DNA of 64,000 bases. It comes from Coffea arabica (taxonomy: Eukaryota; Streptophyta; Magnoliopsida; Gentianales; Rubiaceae). Location: assembly GCF_036785885.1 (NCBI RefSeq), contig NC_092310.1:1302001-1366000 (forward strand), given 5' to 3'. Position numbers and translations under genes: made by a program. The notes below the pieces were generated by a model. That model did not search any database. It saw only the letters and a list, made by a program, of their open reading frames with translations, and was not told the DNA's origin. Below, in pieces: positions 1-9,266 of this stretch. Each line of letters begins with the position of its first letter. Positions within the stretch are counted from its first letter, which is position 1.

Positions 1-399
1 GGATCTTCACCTAAAAGTGTCGATTTTCGCGTAAAAAGGCATTTTCACTATTTAAGTAAAAAATTAGTATGAATAAATCCCTCTTAGTTATAGAATGTTG
101 AGAAAAAGATGATTATAGGAGGAGGAAGGCTATAAATTGACTATGTGATTTGCTTATTTGTAAAATTAAGTTAGGGTAAGAGATTAAGTTTAACTTGTTG
201 AATTTAGGGTATAATTATCTTTCCTTTACTTGATATTATGAGTATTTAGTGTAAATTGAATAATTGTATAATGATTATTTTCCAAGTCTTGAGGAATTAA
301 ATTGGACAAAGTGCATATATTGTTTCACCTCTTGAATCATTGCATTTGATTATGTGGGAATTGCTTGAGGACAAGCAATGATTTAAGTGTGGGGGAGTT
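1..399 (+). mobile_element. 3' internal tail of a second, upstream copy of retrotransposon A
   Basis: This stretch appears identical to 6950-7348, the last 399 bases of the element A internal region. It holds part of the second CGCGTAAAAAGG repeat, the AGGA-loop hairpin (360-379) and the polypurine tract AAGTGTGGGGGAG (385-397), and runs directly into an LTR at 400. The window therefore opens inside another element A copy that shares its 3' LTR with the complete copy. The rest of that copy lies outside the window. Confidence 0.85.
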
Positions 400-2317
400 T
401 GATAAGTGACTAATTTACGTAATAATTGTATGACATTTTATATTATTTTTAGTCACTTTGGTTATATTATTGGAAGAATATGAATCATTTTGGCTATAAT
501 TGGTGAAAAATGCTTTTAAGTGATTAAATGAGGTTTTTATCATTTTTTAGTGGGATTTTGTGTATTTTGACAGTTTTGACACATTTTCGTATTTCGGCTA
601 TAACTTGAGCTACAATGATCGGATTGAGATGATTCTTGAACCAATTTGAAGATAAGAGATAGATCTACAACTTTGGTGAAGACATCTAAATCCAGTTTGA
701 AGGTTTTCAAAATCAAAAAGCCGAATTACATTAGCTAATTTCTGTTGGTCGAAGCTGAAACAGGGCAATGAGCAGGCAAGGGTATTTTGGTCATTTTTCA
801 GCCTACACATATCCAAATGAGGTGATTCTTGATGCATTGGAAAGCTAACTCAAAGAGCTACAAGTTTCATGTTTTGGTCAAGAGCTAAATCAGCTTTTAT
901 CATCAAGAAAAGTTCGGTTGAAGTTGGGCCAAAAATAGAGCAAGTGATCCACACTCGGATCCACTATTCATCCGAACCCTCGGCTGTTTCTGGGTTAGTG
1001 GATCCGAGCTCGGATCCGTATGGATCCGAGGTACTGTAGCAGCTCGGATCACTGTAGCAGCCCAGATTTACTGTAGCAATCCGGCCGGAATTTGGCCGGA
1101 TTTGTGGCCGGATTCCTGGCCGGATTGTGGTCAGAGAAGTCTGCTTTTTACGCGGAAAACTCAATTTCACCTCCACCAACTCACATGGGATGCTAGACAT
1201 GTGAGAAACATTACCAGCTGTAAGGAGAAAGTGTAAAGCTTCATTCCTTGACCATTTTCATCATTAAAATGAGCCAAATTCATTGCAAGAAAGGATAGGA
1301 GAGGAGATAGAGCAAAAGGGATGGAGTTCATAGCAGAAAAATAGGGAGAGACATACGGGAGAAGCTTGGAGTCTGCAGAAATGTAGCTCTTTCATCTTCC
1401 TAGTGTTAGTTTAGCTTAGTATAGAGTAGTGTAGCTTTTCCATTCTTGTTTATTATCTAGATTAGGATGAAGATGGAGGATGAAGAAGGCAAGGAAGAAA
1501 GCTCATGTGACAAGGGTTGTATTCCTTCCAAACTCTTTATCTTTTGTACTTGATTCTAAGTTTAGTTAATATACAAGTTCTGGATTTTGTGTTCATTATG
1601 TGTTTCTAAAGTTTATACCTTGGGTTTGGTTGAACTTTCTATGATTGTTAGTGTTTATTATTTGGTTATTTGACTGCTACGATTTGAGCAAGTTATTTAG
1701 CACTTTGGCTCTTAAAATCATGATTAATCTGGTACCATTAATTGTGATTATCTAAGGTGTTGTTTCTGCAATGAAAATTGAGATTTAACACTAGTTCATG
1801 AAGTGCTAAACATAGGGAGTACACTCACGAAAGTAGAGGTGCACTTATGTGGTTTTTAGTGATTCATTTCATGTAATTTCATTGAAGAAATGAACTTGTA
1901 GCTAATTTCATAACCATGAAAATAGGTATGGATTAGTTATGAGTATAGTTGATTCACTACGAAAGTAGGTTTCACATGTTTAAGGAAATTACACCATAAC
2001 TAGCCTAAATGTAGTATTCAATGATCCAAATATAGCACTTGCATGAGTAGTTAGGGATACCACAACCTAAGGAGCTTTTGTTTGTTATTTTGTATAATTT
2101 GAGTAGGTAAAATTTGTTATAATTCATTGATAGTCTAAATAATAGAGAAGCTTTAGTAGTACCGGTAATTGCAATCTTCCTTGTGGGATCGACCCTTAAT
2201 ACACTATACTCGCTCACGATTCGTATACTTGCGATAAATCGCGTGTGGGGTGTTTAGAAATTTATAAATGTAAAACTTGATTAAAATGAGGTTAAATTGA
2301 TATGTATACCCTGCGCA
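400..2317 (+). repeat. 5' LTR of element A (1,918 bp)
   Basis: The LTR begins TGATAAGTGACT directly after the polypurine tract and ends ...CTGCGCA, 11 bases before the tRNA primer site. It matches 7349-9266 at a constant offset of 6949, with only about three substitutions seen (near 2204, 2240 and 2258), so insertion was very recent. It contains GGATCC and CCGGCC motif clusters (about 955-1130), including the 18-bp perfect palindrome GGATCCGAGCTCGGATCC at 1000-1017, and the GTGGGATCGACCC motif at 2183-2195. Small ORFs inside it are not convincing genes. Confidence 0.9.
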
Positions 2318-2328
2318 CACCAAGTTTT

Positions 2329-2345
2329 TGGCGCCGCTGCCGGGG
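2329..2345 (+). promoter_or_regulatory. Primer binding site of element A (tRNA-Asp type)
   Basis: TGGCGCCGCTGCCGGGG lies 11 bases after the LTR end. It is complementary, with one mismatch, to the 3' end of plant tRNA-Asp (my recollection of that tRNA: ...CCCCGGCAACGGCGCCA). This is the minus-strand primer site used by many plant Athila/Tat-like Ty3/gypsy elements. It fixes the sense of the element as the plus strand. Confidence 0.85.
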
Positions 2346-2556
2346 AAGATTTGGCAATATCGGTGTGAAGAGCAACTTTATTAATTTAGACAATTTTTCT
2401 TATTTTTGTTGTTTTTGCTGTATCTTATGTGTTTTATGTCATTTTTTTTTTAATCAACTTTTATTTTATTTTATTTTTCTGTTTTAGTTTGTGTCTTGGA
2501 ATCTATCCTTCTTAACTAATCTTACTTTTGAGATTGTTTAAAAGCAATTTTAGGTA

Positions 2557-3714
2557 ATGAGAAGGGTAGGTCAATTTGGAGGACAATGCTTGAGAAGTGG
2601 AAGATTGGCAATGGATGGTTACCAAGTGCAAAGCTCCTTCAACAGAGGTAACCAAGAATTTACTGAATGTATGTCTTTTGAAGATGGTTTAAGGTGCTTA
2701 AAGGCTAAATTTGATGTTATGATGTTACAAGTTCAAATGGACACAATTATGCATAAAATTGAGCAAGGGAGGAATGTTAATGCTTTTAATTCTTATCATG
2801 TGATTTGTGACTTGTGTGGAAGTTATCATGCTACTAATACATGTATGCAAGCACAAAATGTGGATTATTATGATGAATTAGAGCATTACAATCCTTGTTT
2901 TGATCAATATAGTGCTAATTGGAGCAATTCTCCTGCTTATGGTTGGAATAATCAATGTACTTATAGTGATAATTCATGTTTTTATGATTACCAACCTGAA
3001 AGTGTCCAATATAAATCAAAACCATCTTGGGAGTTGGCAATAGAGAAGTTAGCTAATACACCTCTACCTTGGGAGTTAGAAAGTGAACCATTAGCTAATG
3101 ATTCTAATGCATCTTGGGAGCTAGCTGTAGAAAAATTTTCTAATCAATTTGATTTAGCCATAGAAAAGCTAGCAAATGCAACCTCTGACCGTTTTGATAG
3201 GATTGAGGAAAGGTTAGATGAATTAGCTTCTCATTTTGGTGATATACATGAGCAATTGAATGTATTGTGTGAAGTTATTTCTTCTAATAATTTGCAAAAT
3301 GATCCTAGCATGAATGGTGGAAATGTTGTATGTGAAAATGGATTGCATTTTGATGAAAATAATGAATCTCAAGAGTGTTTTAATGAGCGAATGTCCATTT
3401 CACATGATAATATCTTTGGAACTAACTTTGAATCTCAAGAGGTGAGTTTTAATGACTCATTTTTTACCCCTCTTGAGGAGTGCATTGAAAGTATAGGTTC
3501 TAAAGGTGTTCCTGCCCAAGATACTCTCATGACATTTCCTTTGGTAAGTTCTCAAGTGGTGCATATTCAAGGTAATATCTATGAAACACTTGAAATATGT
3601 AAGTCACTTTCATTTCTCACATCATTAGATCATGTGGCTTTTGCTATAAAGTCACCATTTAATGATCCACCAAGACCAAAAATGGTGGATTATTCGCTAA
3701 CAAAGCCTCCTTGA
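2557..3714 (+). CDS. Gag-derived nucleocapsid-like protein of element A (385 aa)
   Basis: This is the only sizeable ORF of element A. It starts 240 bases after the LTR. It carries one zinc knuckle of the form CX2CX3HX4C (C84, C87, H91, C96), followed by a Tyr/Asn/Pro-rich stretch (about 103-150). Three related segments of the type WELAxEKLAN follow (about 158-215), then a probable coiled coil ending near residue 245. This matches the C-terminal part of Athila/Tat-like Gag proteins; I see no capsid domain. It is uninterrupted although the element lacks pol, so it may still be translated. Its role would be RNA binding during packaging with proteins supplied in trans. The stop codon is followed by the double hairpin at 3731-3778. 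Class is inferred from motif and context. Confidence 0.65.
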   Translation: MRRVGQFGGQCLRSGRLAMDGYQVQSSFNRGNQEFTECMSFEDGLRCLKAKFDVMMLQVQMDTIMHKIEQGRNVNAFNSYHVICDLCGSYHATNTCMQAQNVDYYDELEHYNPCFDQYSANWSNSPAYGWNNQCTYSDNSCFYDYQPESVQYKSKPSWELAIEKLANTPLPWELESEPLANDSNASWELAVEKFSNQFDLAIEKLANATSDRFDRIEERLDELASHFGDIHEQLNVLCEVISSNNLQNDPSMNGGNVVCENGLHFDENNESQECFNERMSISHDNIFGTNFESQEVSFNDSFFTPLEECIESIGSKGVPAQDTLMTFPLVSSQVVHIQGNIYETLEICKSLSFLTSLDHVAFAIKSPFNDPPRPKMVDYSLTKPP

Positions 3715-3730
3715 AAAAATGAGGAGAAAT

Positions 3731-3778
3731 AGTCAAGCTATTGACTTTAAAGAAGCGCTTATTGGGAGGCAACCCAAT
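3731..3778 (+). other. Double stem-loop 3' of the gag-like ORF (element A)
   Basis: Hairpin 1 is AGTCAA-GCTA-TTGACT (3731-3746). Hairpin 2 is ATTGGG-AGGCAA-CCCAAT (3761-3778). Hairpin 2 begins 46 nt after the stop codon. Element B has the same arrangement at exactly the same 46-nt distance, with an unrelated stem sequence in hairpin 1 that still pairs. AAGCGCTT between the hairpins is also largely conserved. Function is unknown; an RNA packaging, translational or export signal is possible. Confidence 0.6.
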
Positions 3779-6168
3779 GTTTGTTTAAGTTGGTGTTACT
3801 TTGGAGTGATTTTATGTTTAAAGTATAAGTTTGAGTAATTTTGTTGTTTTTCATTTGTAGGTTTTGAAAAAGTGACCAAATGAGGTGAAAAGGGCGAAGT
3901 TTGATCAAAGATCTCAATACCTCAAATTCAGTAATTATGGTTTTTGATGCATTAAAGAGGTTTAGAATGCATGTTTAGATCATTTTACATGTGCGTGAAT
4001 GGTTTATTTTGACATAGAAATGATCTAGGGTGTATTTTGAAGAATTGAGGTCAAACTGAAAATTGCAAAAATTCTGCAATAAGTGCAGATTCAATGGATC
4101 CAAGGCCTCGGATCCATATGGATCCAAGGCCTCGGATCCACTTCTGCAATCAGAAAAAATTCGAGCTTCTTGATCCGAGCTCAATCATCATGATCCGACC
4201 TCGGATCCTTTCAAAAACGACCTCGGATCCTTTTAAAAATGAAGGCTTGGATCACTTTTCAACTCCACTTTTCTTCATGTTGGCTTGTTTTTAGTAAGTT
4301 TTAGTTGTTCGATTAATGTTTTTGTGTGTTTTGTAGGTGGCAATGACAAGAGTTCATGCAAATGATCTCAATTGCAAAGGTGTTTATATTAAGGCAAAAA
4401 GGGAGTTTTCATGTTCAATTGCTGCATTTCATGCATTTAAGGTGTTTCATGTTTAAGTTATATTCATGCATGATCATGTTAAATTTGAATTTTATTCAAA
4501 GAACATGAAGTTGGTTGAATGTGGAAGGTTGGCCAAGCAAATTTGGAGGAAAAACTGCAGAAAACAGCTTTTTCTGCAGCAAATCCGGCCATAAATCCGG
4601 CCAAATGTTGGCCGGATTGAAGGCCGGATAGTCAGGGGAGAAAAGAAAATTTTTTCGAGCATTCTGGACAGAATCCGACCGAAAATCCGGCCTGAAATCC
4701 GGCCAAAAACTGGCCGGATTGTAAAAAAAAAAAAAAAATTAATTAATTTAAAAAAAAAATCCACTGTAGCAAATCCGGCCAATAATCCGGCCGGAAATCC
4801 GGCCAAAAACTGGCCGGATATGCAACAGTAAAAAAAAAAAAAAAAACTTTCTGCCCAGAATCCCTCCAGCAATCCCTCCACGAATCCCTCCAATTTCTGG
4901 CCGGATTGTGAACAGTAACCTGCCTAAGATGAATCCGTTTCACGGATTCCTCACAATTTTTCTCCCTTCTTCTTCAACCCAACTCACACACTAACACCTC
5001 AAACACACACTACTCACTAAACTCACTCTTTTCACCATCCAATCTTCAAACCAACTATACCAAAACACTCCCCTTTTACTTGAGAGATGATTTCATAGCT
5101 AAAAATTCTTCAAAAACAAGTCTAAATTCGGATTTTAGCTTAGCAAGAACAAGGGTTTCAAATTTTTGAACTCTTCATTTGAGGCCGAATTGGAGTGAAA
5201 TTTTTGGGGGTTTCATCACCATTGGCATCCATAATCATCAACCAACAAGTTTGAGGTAACAAATCTTCACCAAATGTTGTTATTTGAATTTTGCCAATTT
5301 TTTTTTTTTCTATTTTTGGGCAATTTCGAATTTTTTTCATTTTGTGAAGTTTGGTGCTTTACATTGTGCTTATTGAGCTTATTGATGATTATTGGTGATG
5401 TTTAACTCATGAGTTTGTCATTATTTGGTGAAATTTTGCTAATTTTATGCTTAATTTGGCTTAGTGATCAAGTTGCATATTAAGTGGCCAATGTAGCATT
5501 TTAATTAGTTTTGTGGGAGTTTATGATATTCATGTGAGTAATTTAGATTATCTAATGAATGAAAAGGTGCTTGGTTGAATAATTTCGTAAATTCTTAGGT
5601 AATTCTAAAAGAAGAGGTGAATTGAAGATGACCTTAATTGATGAAATTCATAAATGCACTTATAATCCTTGTGGTTCAATGGTTTTTAGTATTTCATGAA
5701 TTCTCAAGAAGGTCATCTATATTTTGGTTTGGTGTGTTTGTCTCCATTTTGAGATTACTTTTGTACTTGAGGGGATTTGATCATTGATGACAAAATGTAT
5801 AAATGGAACTTATTTTGTTCATGATTGTGGATTTTTTGTGTGAAATTAGCTTCCCTTTGCTTTGGATACTAATGCATATATTTGATTAGCAAAGATTAGC
5901 TTATTTCATGTTTTTATCCCTTGAACATTGTATGGTTCCACATGCTTGATCATTTTTCCTTTTTCCTTGAATTGCATGATTTTGTTGATTGCAACCTTTT
6001 ATTTTTAAGAAATTTATTTGTTTTGATTTTGTCTTTTTCAGGGTGCAATAAGTGAACTCTCCATTCTTTCTCAAATACGGTTGGAAATTCATCACTTGGA
6101 CATGAATTCGGATTGCGCAAGTTCAATTGAGCAGTATTTTCTTTTACTCCTTATTTATTTTCCTTTTC
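3779..6168 (+). mobile_element. Non-coding body of element A with GGATCC and CCGGCC motif arrays
   Basis: No ORF here resembles reverse transcriptase, RNase H, protease or integrase on either strand, so the element is non-autonomous. Two motif arrays stand out. At 4090-4255 there are repeats of CTCGGATCC and GGCCTCGGATCC. At 4580-4920 there are many copies of AATCCGGCC and GGCCGGAT separated by homopolymer A runs. Both motif classes also occur in the LTRs. Minus-strand ORFs across the second array (such as 4492-4893) are Arg/Phe-rich repeat translations and are not called as genes. Confidence 0.7.
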
Positions 6169-6207
6169 TCACATTGAGGACAATGTGAAGTTTAAGTGTG
6201 GGGGAGG
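6169..6207 (+). promoter_or_regulatory. Internal hairpin plus second polypurine tract (element A)
   Basis: TCACATTG-AGGA-CAATGTGA (6169-6188) is followed by AAGTGTGGGGGAGG (6194-6207). The same hairpin-plus-tract arrangement directly precedes the 3' LTR (7309-7346). This internal copy lies about 1.14 kb upstream of the LTR. It could serve as a central polypurine tract for plus-strand priming, as known from lentiviruses and Ty1; that role is inferred. Confidence 0.5.
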
Positions 6208-6330
6208 AAAGTATTGAACTTGCATTTACTTGCTAGGTGATGATATTTTGTTGATTTAAATGTTTAGAAATGTTGGAATTGTGTTTGAAATGCTTGCCAT
6301 GTGGATAATTTGCTAGAAAATAGGTTTGTT

Positions 6331-6369
6331 GGCAGGGAGTTTTCTTCCATTTATAAGGAGAAACTCTGT
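6331..6369 (+). other. GG-bulged hairpin (element A copy)
   Basis: GGCAGGGAGTTT (6331-6342) pairs imperfectly with AAACTCTGT (6361-6369), and TCC/GGA can pair inside the loop. Element C carries two better-paired versions. See the findings for the comparison. This copy has lost part of the outer stem. Confidence 0.4.
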
Positions 6370-6727
6370 AAAAATTTTTCTAAAATCTTTTCCAATATTT
6401 CACTATAGCCCAAAATTTCTTCAAATTTTTGCATTTTCATTCAAAAAGGGCCAATTTGTTCCAACCTTAAGTGTTTAATTCTTCCAATTGTTGAAATGTT
6501 ATATATATTTTGGAAGGTTTAGTCCTCATTTAACTTGGAAATAGTATTATGCAATTAGAATTTTTACATTTTAGAAAGTATATTTGGTAAAGTAAGGAAA
6601 ATTATTCCTATAATTTTACATGTTTAATGAGATTTCTTCTCTTTACTTAATTTTGCAAGTAAGTGATTGATATAGTCGATAAAAGTTATACTCCTCCTTT
6701 GATTATTCCTATATATTTTTCTATGAG

Positions 6728-6989
6728 GGAAAAAAAGAAAAAAAAAAGAAGAAAAAAAAAAGAAGAAAAAAAAAAGCAAAAAGAAAAAAAAAAGAGAAAA
6801 GAAAGTAAATAAAAATTTTTTCTACTCCAATGATTCACCTACCGAGTAACCGGGGGTTGGCATCTACAAATGTCGACATTCGCGTAAAAAGGTACTTGAA
6901 TTAAGAGTATGCATTAGCAACTTGAATAAGTGAAATGTTGAGTAACCGGGGATCTTCACCTAAAAGTGTCGATTTTCGCGTAAAAAGGC
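6728..6989 (+). repeat. Purine tract and paired GAGTAACCGGGG repeats (element A)
   Basis: A long A/G-only stretch (about 6728-6806) is followed by two diverged direct repeats of about 50 bp at 6844-6893 and 6940-6989. Each begins GAGTAACCGGGG and ends TTCGCGTAAAAAGG. The first contains the 12-bp palindrome AATGTCGACATT. Element C has the same pair at 17659-17709 and 17754-17801. Function unknown. Confidence 0.6.
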
Positions 6990-7308
6990 ATTTTCACTAT
7001 TTAAGTAAAAAATTAGTATGAATAAATCCCTCTTAGTTATAGAATGTTGAGAAAAAGATGATTATAGGAGGAGGAAGGCTATAAATTGACTATGTGATTT
7101 GCTTATTTGTAAAATTAAGTTAGGGTAAGAGATTAAGTTTAACTTGTTGAATTTAGGGTATAATTATCTTTCCTTTACTTGATATTATGAGTATTTAGTG
7201 TAAATTGAATAATTGTATAATGATTATTTTCCAAGTCTTGAGGAATTAAATTGGACAAAGTGCATATATTGTTTCACCTCTTGAATCATTGCATTTGATT
7301 ATGTGGGA

Positions 7309-7346
7309 ATTGCTTGAGGACAAGCAATGATTTAAGTGTGGGGGAG
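7309..7346 (+). promoter_or_regulatory. 3' polypurine tract with AGGA-loop hairpin (element A)
   Basis: ATTGCTTG-AGGA-CAAGCAAT (7309-7328) is followed by AAGTGTGGGGGAG (7334-7346), two bases before the 3' LTR. The purine tract is the expected plus-strand primer of an LTR retrotransposon. The hairpin is an extra feature that recurs in element C with a compensated base-pair change. Confidence 0.75.
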
Positions 7347-7348
7347 TT

Positions 7349-9266
7349 TGATAAGTGACTAATTTACGTAATAATTGTATGACATTTTATATTATTTTTA
7401 GTCACTTTGGTTATATTATTGGAAGAATATGAATCATTTTGGCTATAATTGGTGAAAAATGCTTTTAAGTGATTAAATGAGGTTTTTATCATTTTTTAGT
7501 GGGATTTTGTGTATTTTGACAGTTTTGACACATTTTCGTATTTCGGCTATAACTTGAGCTACAATGATCGGATTGAGATGATTCTTGAACCAATTTGAAG
7601 ATAAGAGATAGATCTACAACTTTGGTGAAGACATCTAAATCCAGTTTGAAGGTTTTCAAAATCAAAAAGCCGAATTACATTAGCTAATTTCTGTTGGTCG
7701 AAGCTGAAACAGGGCAATGAGCAGGCAAGGGTATTTTGGTCATTTTTCAGCCTACACATATCCAAATGAGGTGATTCTTGATGCATTGGAAAGCTAACTC
7801 AAAGAGCTACAAGTTTCATGTTTTGGTCAAGAGCTAAATCAGCTTTTATCATCAAGAAAAGTTCGGTTGAAGTTGGGCCAAAAATAGAGCAAGTGATCCA
7901 CACTCGGATCCACTATTCATCCGAACCCTCGGCTGTTTCTGGGTTAGTGGATCCGAGCTCGGATCCGTATGGATCCGAGGTACTGTAGCAGCTCGGATCA
8001 CTGTAGCAGCCCAGATTTACTGTAGCAATCCGGCCGGAATTTGGCCGGATTTGTGGCCGGATTCCTGGCCGGATTGTGGTCAGAGAAGTCTGCTTTTTAC
8101 GCGGAAAACTCAATTTCACCTCCACCAACTCACATGGGATGCTAGACATGTGAGAAACATTACCAGCTGTAAGGAGAAAGTGTAAAGCTTCATTCCTTGA
8201 CCATTTTCATCATTAAAATGAGCCAAATTCATTGCAAGAAAGGATAGGAGAGGAGATAGAGCAAAAGGGATGGAGTTCATAGCAGAAAAATAGGGAGAGA
8301 CATACGGGAGAAGCTTGGAGTCTGCAGAAATGTAGCTCTTTCATCTTCCTAGTGTTAGTTTAGCTTAGTATAGAGTAGTGTAGCTTTTCCATTCTTGTTT
8401 ATTATCTAGATTAGGATGAAGATGGAGGATGAAGAAGGCAAGGAAGAAAGCTCATGTGACAAGGGTTGTATTCCTTCCAAACTCTTTATCTTTTGTACTT
8501 GATTCTAAGTTTAGTTAATATACAAGTTCTGGATTTTGTGTTCATTATGTGTTTCTAAAGTTTATACCTTGGGTTTGGTTGAACTTTCTATGATTGTTAG
8601 TGTTTATTATTTGGTTATTTGACTGCTACGATTTGAGCAAGTTATTTAGCACTTTGGCTCTTAAAATCATGATTAATCTGGTACCATTAATTGTGATTAT
8701 CTAAGGTGTTGTTTCTGCAATGAAAATTGAGATTTAACACTAGTTCATGAAGTGCTAAACATAGGGAGTACACTCACGAAAGTAGAGGTGCACTTATGTG
8801 GTTTTTAGTGATTCATTTCATGTAATTTCATTGAAGAAATGAACTTGTAGCTAATTTCATAACCATGAAAATAGGTATGGATTAGTTATGAGTATAGTTG
8901 ATTCACTACGAAAGTAGGTTTCACATGTTTAAGGAAATTACACCATAACTAGCCTAAATGTAGTATTCAATGATCCAAATATAGCACTTGCATGAGTAGT
9001 TAGGGATACCACAACCTAAGGAGCTTTTGTTTGTTATTTTGTATAATTTGAGTAGGTAAAATTTGTTATAATTCATTGATAGTCTAAATAATAGAGAAGC
9101 TTTAGTAGTACCGGTAATTGCAATCTTCCTTGTGGGATCGACCCTTAATACCCTATACTCGCTCACGATTCGTATACTTGCGATAAATCACGTGTGGGGT
9201 GTTTAGGAATTTATAAATGTAAAACTTGATTAAAATGAGGTTAAATTGATATGTATACCCTGCGCA
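7349..9266 (+). repeat. 3' LTR of element A
   Basis: This is near-identical to 400-2317 and the same length. After the terminal ...TGCGCA the sequence changes to an LTR of family B, so element A inserted into that LTR. The left flank is outside the window, so no target-site duplication can be checked. Confidence 0.9.

Noticed and set aside
964-1200. 78-aa minus-strand ORF in the element A LTR with repeated IRP residues
   Set aside because: It arises from the CCGGCC motif array; no start context, domain or conservation beyond the repeat.
2302-2487. 61-aa ORF over the LTR/primer-site boundary of element A
   Set aside because: It crosses the LTR end and primer site and is T-rich; the gag-like ORF at 2557 is the supported gene.
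4580-4920. Regularly repeated AATCCGGCC motifs considered as a CRISPR array
   Set aside because: Repeat units are under 12 bp, spacing is irregular, there are no unique spacers or cas genes, and the DNA is plant nuclear.
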